Source: Ciona savignyi
Taxonomy: Eukaryota; Chordata; Ascidiacea; Phlebobranchia; Cionidae
NCBI GenBank assembly: GCA_000149265.1
Contig: CH001764.1
Span: forward strand, 3,398 to 67,397
Reading direction: 5' to 3'
DNA: 64,000 bases
Part shown: piece after piece, positions 44,382 to 55,879 of the stretch
Layout of the letters: each line of letters starts with the position of its first letter
Numbering within the stretch: the stretch's first letter is position 1
The notes under the pieces: generated by a model
Database searches by the model: none
The model's input: the letters and a program-made list of their open reading frames with translations, nothing else
Told to the model about the DNA's origin: nothing
Position numbers and translations under genes: made by a program

Positions 44382-45243
44382 TGGCAGGTACATCTGAAAC
44401 AAGTTTTGATTGGGATTGTGTAACTCTGAATATAGTTGAAGAATTGTTAAATAAGTTTGATGAAGATCCAAAACCGCCACAAGAATTGCACAATAAAGTA
44501 AACACCAGACGAAATGCTAGCACAGATCGCACCAAATCATAGGTTTACAACAAAGGGACATAAAATTATCCTGGAAATGGTGGAACATTATCAAAAACAT
44601 AAAAATGCAAATCACATTGTCGGACGTTACCCACATCTCTGTCTCACTGCTTCATCTTTGTTTACACCTCATATTGAAAATAGAACAGCAGCAAAAATCT
44701 TGTTGGATCTTACTGAAAAAATAATTACACCTGCAAAACCAGAAACTGTGATACCAGAAACAAGTCAGATATATCCATTTGAAAATGATATTATCGAATA
44801 TATTGCTGGCTTTACAATTGCCAGATTGTTTAAAAAATTTCCGACTAATTTGAACATAGTCAATTCACTATGCTCTGATGTGCCATCAGGTGCCTTAATT
44901 AAGTTAATGCAAAATAATTTCAAACTCAAATATCCATCTGAAAACTATATGTCTCTTTTACATCATATTTATTGTAGATTCACTTTGGAATGTAATAAAA
45001 ACCCAACTCTTATAGATTTTACTGCACTAGGTCAAAATGTCTTTTGTTGACCAGGTTCACAACGCAGTAGACTGTGGCAGTGTCACAACTGTTGAAACCG
45101 TTCTTTCATTTGCAGTAAAACTTTTTGTTAAGATATTGAGTTTTGCTTTTACAAAAAAGTTGTTTCAAAAATTATCTATGCATTCCAAACAACAGCACTC
45201 ACTGCAGTTTACGGAAACATTTGAAAAAATTATAATGTGTTGA
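44382..45243 (+). CDS. Convergent coding region resembling the C-terminal lobe of P-type transposases
   Basis: An ATG at 44382 (GCGACATGG context) starts MAGTSETSFDWDCVTLNIVE and runs 53 codons. An overlapping frame (44514-45050) gives HKIILEMVEHYQKHKNANHI, then YPFENDIIEYIAGFTIARLF, then PSGALIKLMQNN and YPSENYMSLLHHIY. A third frame (45037-45243) gives LSFAVKLFVKILSFAFTKKL and SKQQHSLQFTETFEKI. The order YIAGF, LI-K, YPS, KLFVKI is the pattern I know from the end of THAP9/P-like transposases. Yet it lies on the strand opposite to the transposase. Two frame changes (or missed introns) separate the parts, so it may be broken. Alternatives: a separate accessory gene, or an inverted piece of a related element. 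Confidence 0.55.
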
Positions 45244-45291
45244 ATCGTGTTTTGTATCTTTGTTATATATATGTATGTTTCTATTACTTGT

Positions 45292-48200
45292 TCATTGTTT
45301 CTTTTTCTTTGGTAGAGGTTCACTGCACACACTTGTCCACGCATTTTTGACTCCATATGTAGTATTACCGCCTTTAATTTGTTTAATTACTTTTTTTTGC
45401 GTAATGTGTTGGATGCCATAAGAAACTTGTAATACATCTGGGTTTTCGGATCTTCTACCAAGTTGTCTCTGAACAATAGGATCATACATAATAGAAACGT
45501 TATTGGAGTATACGCACAACTATTCACAGCTGCTATACACTCACTAAATTTCCAAAAAAAGCTTCTAAAACATCTTGCGTAAATGACCGCAAACAGACGT
45601 AGTCCATGGTTTGAAGTAGCCGTTTGCAAAGCTCAACCAAGTTTCTTGTTGTAAATACAAGACCTGTTAGGGTAGCAGGTGCCATAAGACGTCGATGTTC
45701 CCCTACATGATTAGTCTTTACATCATCCTATTAGAGATTTCAAAACAGTGTTACTTCTGTTTAAACTTAAACCAGCATATATGCATATATACATTACCTT
45801 CCAACTTATTAAAGTTTTAACAAAAGTATTAAGCCAATCAAGTCTGGAATCATCGAATGTACGAATAGGATTAGCAGTGCCACAGTTCACAATATCAAAC
45901 CATCTTGAATAAATTAAATAAAATTACATATAACAGCAATATTAAATGTTTAACCATACTATTAATGCTAGAAATCATGTGCATACTTAGAAAAAAGTAA
46001 GACAAATTCAGATGTCCCTTTAGCACCATCTATTTGAGATAAGCACTGACCAACCTTCCAACTCAGAACATCACGCGCAAGATTTACCTTCATCTAGCAA
46101 GATTAAGACATGTAAAAAATTAACCTACCATTAGCGGTACTATATAAAGATTGAAATCACACTATACTTTAGTATATGGATTTAAAAACATGTGGGCATC
46201 AGTAAGCTTGGTTCTGCTGAGTACTGTAGAAGATTTTTCTACATTATACAATTCCAAAATATGGGTCCATAAAACATCATTTCCAAACATATTCAGGTAC
46301 TTGGTGCCTGCAGGCTTGGAAGAGTACAGTGAGTTGCGTAGAGTCTGAAATGTATAATTTATGCATGTAAGTCTTCTCTGTGAGCTAATTTCATTAAACA
46401 CACAAAAGCATTAGGTATATATTGACCTTGAGCAAATGTGAAGGATCAGAGCACATGAAGATGGGTCGATCAGGAGCACAAGGGTTTGGTGCAGATAGCG
46501 GCGCATCAAGTTCAATAGTATCTACACCGCATACAAGTTTAAAAAAATGTCTATTTACAGAGCAACCATCTGCAACAACTGCGTGGATTTGCAATCCTCG
46601 GTTTTCACACTCATAAAGAGCATCCCAGAACTTCATTGCCAGCTGAAATGCAGCAGTGACTTTCGTTGGATACCATGCCAACGGTAATGATACCTCTCCT
46701 TTCAAGGTACGCACATAAAATACTAAAAGATGCAAAAGAATATATACCATAAATAACTTAAAACAATACCGTATCATCCAGTGAAAGCTATGTATGGTAC
46801 CTAAAATATGTGTTGCCAGCTGGTTATGAACTTGTGTGCATGCATCGAAATCAACAAATCCAACCAACTTTCCTTCACGTAACACTATGCTTTCTTTTAC
46901 TACAATTTTCAAATAATTAACAATAGTTTATCAAGATGATTTAGATTGTATAGTATATTAATATAACATATGATAGTAAGTAATATACAAAAAATGGCTT
47001 TTCATTTCATCCACACTCAAGTATCCTATGAGTGATGAAGAAGTACTTTGTTGTACACGTTCAATTTCTTGAATAGCAACTGGGTTAATACCAGGCATTG
47101 GCGAAATATAGTTTCTACATATTCATGTTTTGTCCATAAACAGTAGTTTTTCAGTAACAAACAAATTTATTCCATTGTATTACCAACCTATATCTTTTTA
47201 TTGTGGACGTAGTGGGTAATGTCATCACAGCACTTGACCTCAGGTGTTGATAAGCAGCAGGCGATCGAGAGTATAATTCTATTGCCCATCTTATTAAATC
47301 TGGGTGGTATCTCCTTCCATTTGGTGACATTCCAGCATTTCGTATTTGTTCCATATACATCATTCTTTGCCATTCATTTAATTTGTTGTCTTCTTTGTCA
47401 AAAACCGTCTATATAAGGAAAATAATGGTTGCTCACACAAATCAAGGTAAGGTAGGATAAAATATGAAAATAATTGCCTATATATATACCTTAACAGTTT
47501 CGTGTAAATTCTCATCAACCTGGACTAATTCAGATTGGCTGTTTGTGTTGCTATGCTTATTATTAAATTTCTTGCAGTTTACACATACAAAATCATCGCA
47601 ACCAGATGCTGTATTACAAATTTTGTTAAATTTTATTTCGTATCACAAAAACTTACCAATCACCATAATTCCATGGAAATGTAATCAAACACTTTATTTA
47701 CATACGTGGCCTTACTTTTCCATTTACACCATACATTAACTGCTCACCTACTACACGGCAATTAGGAGATCGTACAATGCATTGCATTGTTGCCACACAT
47801 GTGCCATTCCATTGTAAAATGTAATGCTCTTGGCATTTTGACGTCTTTTTTTCTCCAATACCTTGACACAGTTGTAGACTTTGTGCATTACCTTAAGATT
47901 TAAACAAAGATTTATCAGTATGTACAAACGGTATCATGATGACTTCCATGGATTTTTTAAAAGTAGCAAAGCACTGAAAGCAGTTATACAAATACGTACT
48001 TAGTACAGTGTGCAATGTATCCAACTGTGGGTTACCAATGTCATACGCGCTCTGTGGTACCACCCAGCCTGACAAACTGATGTCGTCTAGTTTAGCTTCT
48101 GAACTAAACTGAATCCTTAGAAATAAACAAACTTTATTGCTTAGGCTTTATATATACAAAGTAGGAATGCTTTTTTACCATTTCTAAGTATGGTACTGGT

Positions 48201-49560
48201 ACCCACCTAACTTTTGGTGACAACAAGTTCACTTGCTTATTTTCAGCAATAAAATAGGTTTTCCAAGAGTAAAATATCCAATTTTCTGTGTAAAATAAAA
48301 AGTATATACTGGTACCTATTAATTTAAAAATGCAACACCATACGTACATTAGACATACACTACGATAAAAAAAACAAAGAACAAAAACTGATGAAATATA
48401 CTCTGGTTCACTGTGACTGGTACCCTCTCAAACAGCACTCTGTTGTTTTATAATTTTATATATATATATATAAATGCTTTAAAATTTATGTTGTAAACTG
48501 TCAACATAATATATATTACCTTTCATTAATTCTGACAATTTACTAGCTGAANNNNNNNNNNNNNNNNNNNNNNNNNNNNNNNNNNNNNNNNNNNNNNNNN
48601 NNNNNNNNNNNNNNNNNNNNNNNNNNNNNNNNNNNNNNNNNNNNNNNNNNNNNNNNNNNNNNNNNNNNNNNNNNNNNNNNNNNNNNNNNNNNNNNNNNNN
48701 NNNNNGAACTCTTTTTAGGAATACATTTAAATGGTCTTGCACCGACTTTCAATACTTTTTTCTTTCCTTCATAAATTATATCACTTTCAGCAAAATGAGC
48801 TTCACAAATTGCAGCACTGAAATGCAAAATTAACTAGAGTTAAGGCATGCATGAGCCATTAGGATGTTGTATATACATATTATTTAAGTTTAAGACTGGG
48901 TCTGGTTTACACTTTGCTAATAAAATACTTGCAAACATAACCTGACACCACAATATAGCCTGATTTATATTTAATATTTTGTCCGCTCTTTTAGACTAAA
49001 CTACACACTAAACTGCTCTTCATCACCAAAGTAAAATAAAGGATCAACTCAATTTTTATACCTTGATGAAACAAGTGAATAAAGCTAGTGCAAACAAAAG
49101 TCTTTGCATCACAATTGAGATAAGATGACATGTGGTTAAATTAATGGTATATTATGTTCTAACCCTAACTTTAATCTAAACCCAAAAATTTAAATAAAAC
49201 AATTTAATTTAACAGTTAACCAATTTAATAGTTTAGCCCAAAGTGACTTTATCCTTTCTTCTCTTATTACTTCAAGGTCCCACTACGAAAAATTGAGTTG
49301 ATTCTAATAAACTGACAGTTTAATAACTGTATACAAGTAAGCTATAGACTCACGACTCTTTATGTAATAGCTCTTTAATCCTGTCTCCCTTTTTGGAATC
49401 TCGCATACTTAATAGAAAAAATTTCCCTATGTTCTTTTATTTCTTTACTCTTTGCTAGATCTGGCCTTTGCACACAAAACAGGGACCTTGGATTTTCCAT
49501 CTTTTTTCCCACTTTGTAAGAATACGAACAGCCTGGAACTGAACAATTTCCAGGTGCCAT
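45292..49560 (-). CDS. THAP-domain P-element-like transposase, about 16 exons
   Basis: Proposed exons, minus strand: 49409-49560, gap-truncated to 48816, 48520 from the gap, 48207-48285, 48000-48115, 47748-47891, 47491-47608, 47188-47408, 46999-47114, 46801-46899, 46427-46722, 46168-46344, 45987-46093, 45798-45903, 45545-45727, 45292-45519. All junctions that can be checked stay in phase, with GT-AG sites except a GC donor after 46999 and a 25-nt intron before the last exon. The start MAPGNCSVPGCSYSYK opens a THAP finger: CSVPGC, then C-x2-H as ICEAHF 43 residues later. The core has GMSPNGRRYHPDLIRWAIEL, KLVGFVDFDACTQ, VRTLKGEVSLPLAWYPTKV, HAVVADGCSVNRHFFKL, PIFMCSDPSHLLK, KLTDAHMFLNPYTKMKVNLA and TQDVLEAFFGN, the P/THAP9 order with likely catalytic Asp, Asp and Glu. 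It ends PLPKKKKQ. The role is cut-and-paste transposition in the nucleus. Confidence 0.8.
48552..48705. other. Assembly gap, 154 N
   Basis: It removes the junction between exons 2 and 3 of the P-like transposase (after ARPFKCIPKKS, before SASKLSELMK). Confidence 1.
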
Positions 49561-49948
49561 TTTCGTGAATATAAACATAAAACACCTACTTCTTTCACAG
49601 TGTGACGTTATTTTTATAAGTAATAGATCATGAATTTAACAGAATAAGATTGAATGCCTGGAAAGGAAAGAAAATTTTAGATTGAAAGAACCAGATAACC
49701 GCCGTATGTCGTAAAACATGCTATAGGCTTATTATCCTAAATTTGACGAACACAATAAAATACTTTACAGGATAAACTAAAGGGCTAAAACATACGATAA
49801 TATATATTACATTTATTTCAAAACAAGCCTTGTAGTTAGCTGCTTTACAGCAGAACACACAAAAGTGTCATCTGTGCGAAAGCGCCCTAGGTCGAGGTAA
49901 TCATGCGGAACGTATTCGTGACGTCAAAAAGAAACAAACAAAGAGTGA

Positions 49949-49971
49949 GCTATCAATGTAAGATATCTATG
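49949..49971 (-). repeat. Right terminal inverted repeat of the P-like element
   Basis: Exact reverse complement of 43609-43631, followed by the target duplication ATTATAG. Confidence 0.9.
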
Positions 49972-50149
49972 ATTATAGGCACGAAATCTCAACAACGTCA
50001 GTGACGTAATACGGGAAATCCCCTAACATAAAATGAAATACATATTTGCTCATAACTCTTTAACCAAAAAATATTGGAAGAAACTGATTTGATTTTTGAA
50101 ATCAGCGTATTTTTTCCATTTATTAAGATATTCTTAAAATCGACTTCAG

Positions 50150-51582
50150 TTCCCATTTAAGAACATTGAAGAATCGTTTACGTGTTTACGGATTGAAACG
50201 AAGATCAATAGTTACTGATGATCAAGATATCAAGGCCAAATTACAACAAAAACTTGATGGCGCTGGATGCATGCTAGGTTATAGAAAGCATGTGGCACAG
50301 TTTGCGCAGAGATGGTTATAAGCTTCCCGTGGCCAGCTTCAAAATGGATCCCCGAGGCTGTGAACTGAGACGAGCTAAACGATTAAAAAGAAGACAATAC
50401 ATACGCCTGGTCCAAACTTATGGGCTCGCGCTTGCTTTGTGTAGTTTTCTGACCGAGGCGTTAGCTGAGCTTGTTTAGAATTGCTGCCTAACGGTATTTC
50501 GCGAGCTGCGCAGCGGAAAGTCTTATTCTCCACAGAACGCACACTAATAATTATAGTGACCAATATTTCTTCGTTGCTTAATCTCTTCTCAATTCCAAAA
50601 TCTAATTCCTTGTTCAGTCTTTAAATACTTGTGATGCAGGTTACTTATTGTAAATGCGAATTATATAGTCTGGCGCAAGTTACTTAGGTTGAGGTAGGTT
50701 ATATTATACTATTCAAATTTCCAGATTATATAGGGAATTTAAAAGGTGCGATAAGTTTACGTGCGAGACGTTTCACATCTGCACGTTTGACTAACTGTGG
50801 GGAATTAGGTGGGAAAACTATGTTAATGATTTAAACCAGAGGAAGTACAAAGAAAGGGCCGTACAAGGTGATATATAATTACGTAAAAAATAATAAAACA
50901 CGTGAGAAAAACATCAAACACAAAAAGCGACGTTTAAAACATAAAAATATTTTTAAAATGGAATAAATAATATAATCTAATATTTGTATACGATATGCTA
51001 CAAACTTTTGCTGGCACCTGGATGGGTATGATAAATTAAATTAAAACCTTACGGATTCGCTATATATACATGGCTGCATTGACGGATGGAGCAGAAAATT
51101 AATATGGCTTGAAGTTTTACGAAGCAATAATGACCCTGCTGTTATTGCACATCTATTCTGGGATGCAGTTACGTATTTTGGCGGATTCCCCCAAAAAGTA
51201 AGAACAGATTGTGGTACAGAAAATGGAATCAATCGTAGCTAGCTGCTAGCTACCCAAAGAAGTTATTTAACAAATAACATGAAAGGTCATAATTATGGAA
51301 CATCTCCACACAATCAAAGAATAGAAGCTTGGTGGTCTATATTAAGAAAAAGCGGCACAACATGGTGGATCAATTTTTTTAAGGACTTATCACACTGTGC
51401 AAACAGAGTGTTTGTGGTTTTGCTTTTCGAATTTAATTCAAAAAGAATTGGATGATATCAAAAAGTGTTGGAATACACATTACATCCGAAAATCTAACAG
51501 GGAAACGGTAGCCGGAAGACCTGATGAACTGTTTTATCTTCCAGAGTCTTATTCGAAAGAGTTTTCTACAACCACTGACTGA
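50150..51582 (+). pseudogene. Integrase-core transposase (IS3EU-like?), interrupted
   Basis: The order is LRVYGLKRRSIVTDDQDIKA, then GCMLGYRKHVAQFAQRWL (about 50170-50310), DPRGCELRRAKRLKRRQYI (50350-50405), a break of about 620 bp, then RYIHGCIDGWSRKLIWLEVL (51050-51110), FGGFPQKVRTDCGTENGI (51178-51230), GTSPHNQRIEAWWSILRK (51300-51350), GTTWWINFFKDL and CFSNLIQKELDDIKKCW (to 51470), ending FYLPE ... STTTD at 51582. CIDGWSRK, RTDCGTENG and NQRIEAWW fit the D, D and E of an rve-fold integrase. Animals carry such genes as DNA-transposon transposases (IS3EU type) without RT. Several frame changes. No terminal repeats were identified. Confidence 0.65.
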
Positions 51583-51599
51583 CCAACAAAAGTATAAAG

Positions 51600-53959
51600 T
51601 CACTAGCAACTTACGTGCTTTGCACGTATCTCTGATTGCAATTTCATCAAAACTTTAAATCCGCATGTTTTGAGATCTTTTAGCAAGAAGATGTCAATAA
51701 TTTCATCATCTTCTAGACATTTCACCCGGGTAACTGTTAAAACAAAATATCTCCTAACAATACAACATTGTTACTTGCGTAAGTAAAATAACTTAGCATG
51801 AAACGTTGTATTCATGAACATAGCTAGTGCAAAACTAATATTAGACTAGCATAGAATATTTTATTATGTAAATTTTATAATATTTACCACAGCATTCTCT
51901 TTTACAAAAATTATCATGCCCTGTACTGCTGTGCCAAAGCAGGAAGAAGGCATAAGCCTAAATACTTTATATATTCCAAACAAACTAACAATTTATATAC
52001 CCCACCACTTATATTAAACACTATCATAACCTCGAAGCATTGTGAATAGATTCATGACAAGTTCGCAGTATAAATTACTAAATCTACCGAAACTCCTCAA
52101 AAAAACTCTTATGTTACTGAGACTATCTATCACCTTTCTACTGCAAGGTATAATACCGAAAGTTTGGCTTTTCAATGGAGAGTCAGTCACATGAACCTAA
52201 ATGTAGTGGATTATTCAAAGAGATCTCTATCTAGTAGTACAAATTTAAATTGAAAATGAATTACCATACTTAAAATATTATTTTGTTTACAGCAACAATG
52301 TATATACACACAACAAGTAATACATACATACCACAAGCAGCAGATTGCATAGCGGGCATTTTCCACAAGTTCCATGGGAGGAGCAAATTATACACTTGTT
52401 CCGCAACAATTAAGCTGTGACCCTCCGACCTGGCAACTGCCACTTGTATGTATATCACGGTGTGTCGTTATTATTTTCCATACTTCTGTTACTGTTAAGG
52501 GGATATTAAATATGCAATGAGACAAATTCTTGAAAATGCGGGGTCATCGGTATGTTCATTGATTGATCTATTCGGCTGTTTTTCATGAAATTCCATGCTT
52601 GTCTGGAAAAACTTTGTTCAATAGAAGAAAGCACTATGCAGCCATGTCGGCATTTTCTTTCTGTTCCTCACCATTTATGCATACATCGTTTCTTACTGTC
52701 TGATTGGGATTCTTTTACCATATCCTTTTATGTTGGAGTAGACTTTTTCTGGACATTCCAAATTTCCATACTTCTAACTTGATTTGTATACGTATTTGCT
52801 GTTGCTTTGTCCACCTGTTTGCGTTTACCTATTTATACCCATTGTAAGTAAAGATCGATCATATTTTCTAATTATTGTTTCATAATAGTTTTAGTTATAC
52901 TGTGCAGTCTTGTGGTAGCTGTTTGAACTGGTGTTTATTTACTTGCAACATTTGTAACCTCTGTGTGTACTGTTTATATATGTCGAATTTGTCCTCCTTT
53001 GCCTTTGTGTCGTACAAGAATATTTCTTTGGGGAGGAGGTCCGGGTGATACTTTGTGTAGTGATGGGTCACATTAAATCATACTGATTTTAAAATTACTG
53101 TTGTAAAACCTCCTGGGCTTTTTTGAATTGGTGGTGTAGGTATAATATCAGTTGAACATGTGTTTGAATCTAATTTAATAAATGTTCTAATGTAGACTAC
53201 CTTCTGCTTCAATGTCATGTTTATCGACTGAAAAATCAATATTATTAGTATCGCACTTAATGGGTGGAGATGGAACAAAATAGAGTCAGCTAAATCATTA
53301 TACGGTATTCCAAACTTGGTCCTCGCATGCCAGTGCGTCAAACGATTAAACTCCAGTTGACAGTTATACTTGGTTTCGGTGCAGTAGTTTGTTTTACCTA
53401 TTGCAGTTTTAGTTGTAGTAGTGGTGGCTTACTTACTAACTTGTTTATTTCACAGCTGCATACCTCTCAGTACTTCAGTTTTAAGTTGTTAGTTGGTGGT
53501 TCTAATCAGGAGTTATTTAGTTATGAATGTGAGACTATTTGTCGTTACATTTAGGTTTTCCCCCATAAGTTTTATTCGAGGTTTTACGGTGGTATATTCA
53601 GTTTCGTAAGATAACAAACAGTTAGGGAATGAATAAATATGACGTATCGAAATTTCAACCAGATTTATGTAGCATTCTTTTATCAATGTCAATTCATTGA
53701 CAATGAATAAACAATATTTTTAACCACGTTGATTAGGACGCTTAAAGCAAACAGTTTGTTTAACTAACATGTTGTAAGCATAAACGGATGGGTCCCATAG
53801 TTGTTAAACCAAACAAACTTCTTTTCATGTGTATTGTGTAGTTAGTAAATCTTACACGAATATTCTTTTTTTTTCTAACATTTCACGAAGAATGTTTTAA
53901 ATTAAAGCCTATATTGTCAATCAAGAGCACTGTAGTGAAATAAAGCTAAATATTCCCCA
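51600..53959. other. No recognised gene
   Basis: AT-rich. Open stretches at 52270-52458 (-; VAVARSEGHSLIVAEQVYNL) and 53327-53554 (+) have no domain known to me. No repeats seen. Confidence 0.35.
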
Positions 53960-54960
53960 AACAGTCCGCTTTAGTTCTTCATGGCTTCGAAAAATTCCCC
54001 TGGGTTCAGTACATAAATTTCTGTGTTGACATATATATCTTGGCTATGTTATCTAACAATTTTTAAAGTCATAATCCGATTTGACGATTCTTTGTTGGAT
54101 ATGTCGGGGCAATATGGCATGCCTGTCACTATCAATATTTAAGAACAAAATCTTATTTTTTAGGGCATTTTCCTAAATTATTTTTATATCTTCTAAGATT
54201 TAAATCAGTGGCTACCGTGTTCTAGCGTAATACCCAAAAAAAAACTATTTTTAGAACAAAATACCGTTTTGGTTTTTAACGTACCCGGGAATTCCCCTGG
54301 ATTTATGACCCAAAATAATGGGTTTTGCATATCTTAGCCATATAAGGACAAACTTTTAGTTTTTGGGATATTTCCCTAGATAATTTCTTTCAATTGTAAA
54401 ATTAGTAGCTAATGCACTTATTTCCCCAAACCTGTTTAAATTTGGAGCAGCCATTCTAGCGCTACACCCAAAAAAAGCCATTTTTTAGAACAAAATACTG
54501 TTTTGGTTTTTAATGTCCCAAGGGAATTCCCGTGGATTTATCACCCAAAATTTTAGTTTCTGCATATCTGGACCATGTTGTCTAACAAATGACAAAGTTT
54601 TATTGCGATTCCATTATTTTTACCCCTTTTGGCTGTCACAATCATGGTTTAGGAATAAATCTTCATTTTTAGGGTTTTTTCCAGGGTAATTTTTCTCTTT
54701 CTTTAAGTGGTGAAGCAGTTGCCAATGAACTTATATTCCACCAAATTTAATTTTAATTGGAGCAGGCGTTCAAGCGCTATGCCCAAAAAAGCTAATTTTT
54801 TAGAAAGAAACCCCGTTTTGGTTTTTAACGTCCCTGGGGAATTCCCCTAAATTTATCACCCAAATTTATGGTTTCTGCATATCTAGACTATGTTGTCTAA
54901 CAAATAACCAAGTGTGATTAAGATTCCATTACCCTTTTTGGTAGATATTGGGTACACAAG
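53960..54960 (+). repeat. Degenerate tandem repeat, four units, period about 235-315 bp
   Basis: Anchors GTTTTGGTTTTTAACGT at about 54267, 54501 and 54816, each followed by GAATTCCCSTGGATTTATSA and CCCAAAAT, then a GCATATCT ... TGTTGTCTAACAA segment. A fourth, poorer unit begins near 53985 (AATTCCCCTGGGTTCAGTAC). Units differ by indels, so the array is old. No ORF. Confidence 0.8.
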
Positions 54961-55009
54961 GCATGCCCAGCGTTTGATAAAAAAAAAGAAAAAAAAAACG
55001 GACAAAAAC

Positions 55010-55545
55010 AATTTTTCCAAATGGGACCCATAATTATACTGAATCATGACCTGTTTCTCTGCTTGCTGGTTGTTCGTTTGGTAATATGTTACAACCCCAC
55101 ATTAGCGTGTGTTCAATGGGGAAAGCAAGCAGATATCGTCCACAGAATATCCAAGTGTTTAGCTTTCTGGTACAAAATGTCTCCTTGGGTCTTCTTCTGT
55201 TGGTAAAAATTTCGATGACAACATTCTAGGAATTTTTCTGTATGGTTCTATATGAAGACCACTCAATACAAAAGTACGTCGACGAGAATTACTTGCCTGC
55301 CATTCTGAATCATCTAAAGGTATATAGTTTAATTTAAAATAAATATTTGAAAAATATTATCACTATCAGGCTCTAGTACATTTTCTTCTGTATTTTTTTT
55401 CTTGATATGCAATCCCCACGATTTCATAAAAAGTGTCTTTTCCAGTTAATGTTTGTACGAATCGGTCGTAATTGTCGAATGCTAATCCGATAGGCACATT
55501 TGGAGATAAGATAAGGTGTGGGGGTCTTCCTTATTTTTGCTTAGG
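55010..55545 (-). pseudogene. Conserved-looking protein fragment, family not identified
   Basis: The minus-strand frame at 55400-55545 reads RPPHLILSPNVPIGLAFDNY, then DRFVQTLTGKDTFYEIVGIA and YQEKKYRR. After an AT-rich break that could be an intron (acceptor TATACCTTTAG at about 55321-55331), it continues DDSEWQASNSRRRTFVLSGL, HIEPYRKIPRMLSSKFLP and TEEDPRRHFVPES with a stop at about 55170. The phrase GLAFDNYDRFVQTLTGKDT resembles proteins I have seen encoded by repeated elements in invertebrates (AFDNFDRFVETLSGKDT type), but I cannot name a family. The adjacent upstream sequence shows no start. Confidence 0.5.
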
Positions 55546-55649
55546 TCAAGGCTTGGATTTGCGCCTGGTGCTTGCAGTTAAACTGGTTCATTATACATGA
55601 TTGAAGATATCATCTTAAAGCAGGCAGTGCTTTATAGGTCTACATTTCA

Positions 55650-55865
55650 GAATGCGTTTTTGATAATAATTAATGCAAAAACTTTATACACAAAACATCA
55701 GCTTGCAAAACGGATGGCATGGGCACGCCCAGGAAGTAAGGCACAAACGGGTTATTAGAACAGGCGCCAGCTGTGCAGAATGCAATTATGCCTTACTAAA
55801 ACAATTTAACAAAACTTAATGAAATAAGCAACAAATAATACACAAGCCGCGAATGTCGCTACAAA
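55650..55865 (+). repeat. Dispersed repeat, copy 2 (direct partner at 30434-30690)
   Basis: Same block order as 30434-30690 from GCGTTTTTGATAATAATTAA to CACAAGCCGCGAATGTCGCT. Somewhat shorter. Confidence 0.8.
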
Positions 55866-55879
55866 GGTATCAGTGAGAT

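Larger units (their letters stand above)
43609..49971 (-). mobile_element. P-element-like DNA transposon, complete, 6.36 kb
   Basis: Perfect 23-bp terminal inverted repeats: 43609-43631 (starts CATAGATATCTTACATTG) and 49949-49971. ATTATAG flanks both sides (43602-43608 and 49972-49978). P elements are known for 8-bp duplications; here 7 bp match exactly. Inside are a minus-strand THAP/P-type transposase split into about 16 exons (49560 down to 45292) and a convergent plus-strand coding region (44382-45243). The left subterminal part (43953-44260) contains an imperfect duplication of about 176 bp. The 154-N gap lies inside exons 2-3. The identical TIRs and in-phase exons suggest a recent and possibly still functional copy. 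Confidence 0.85.
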
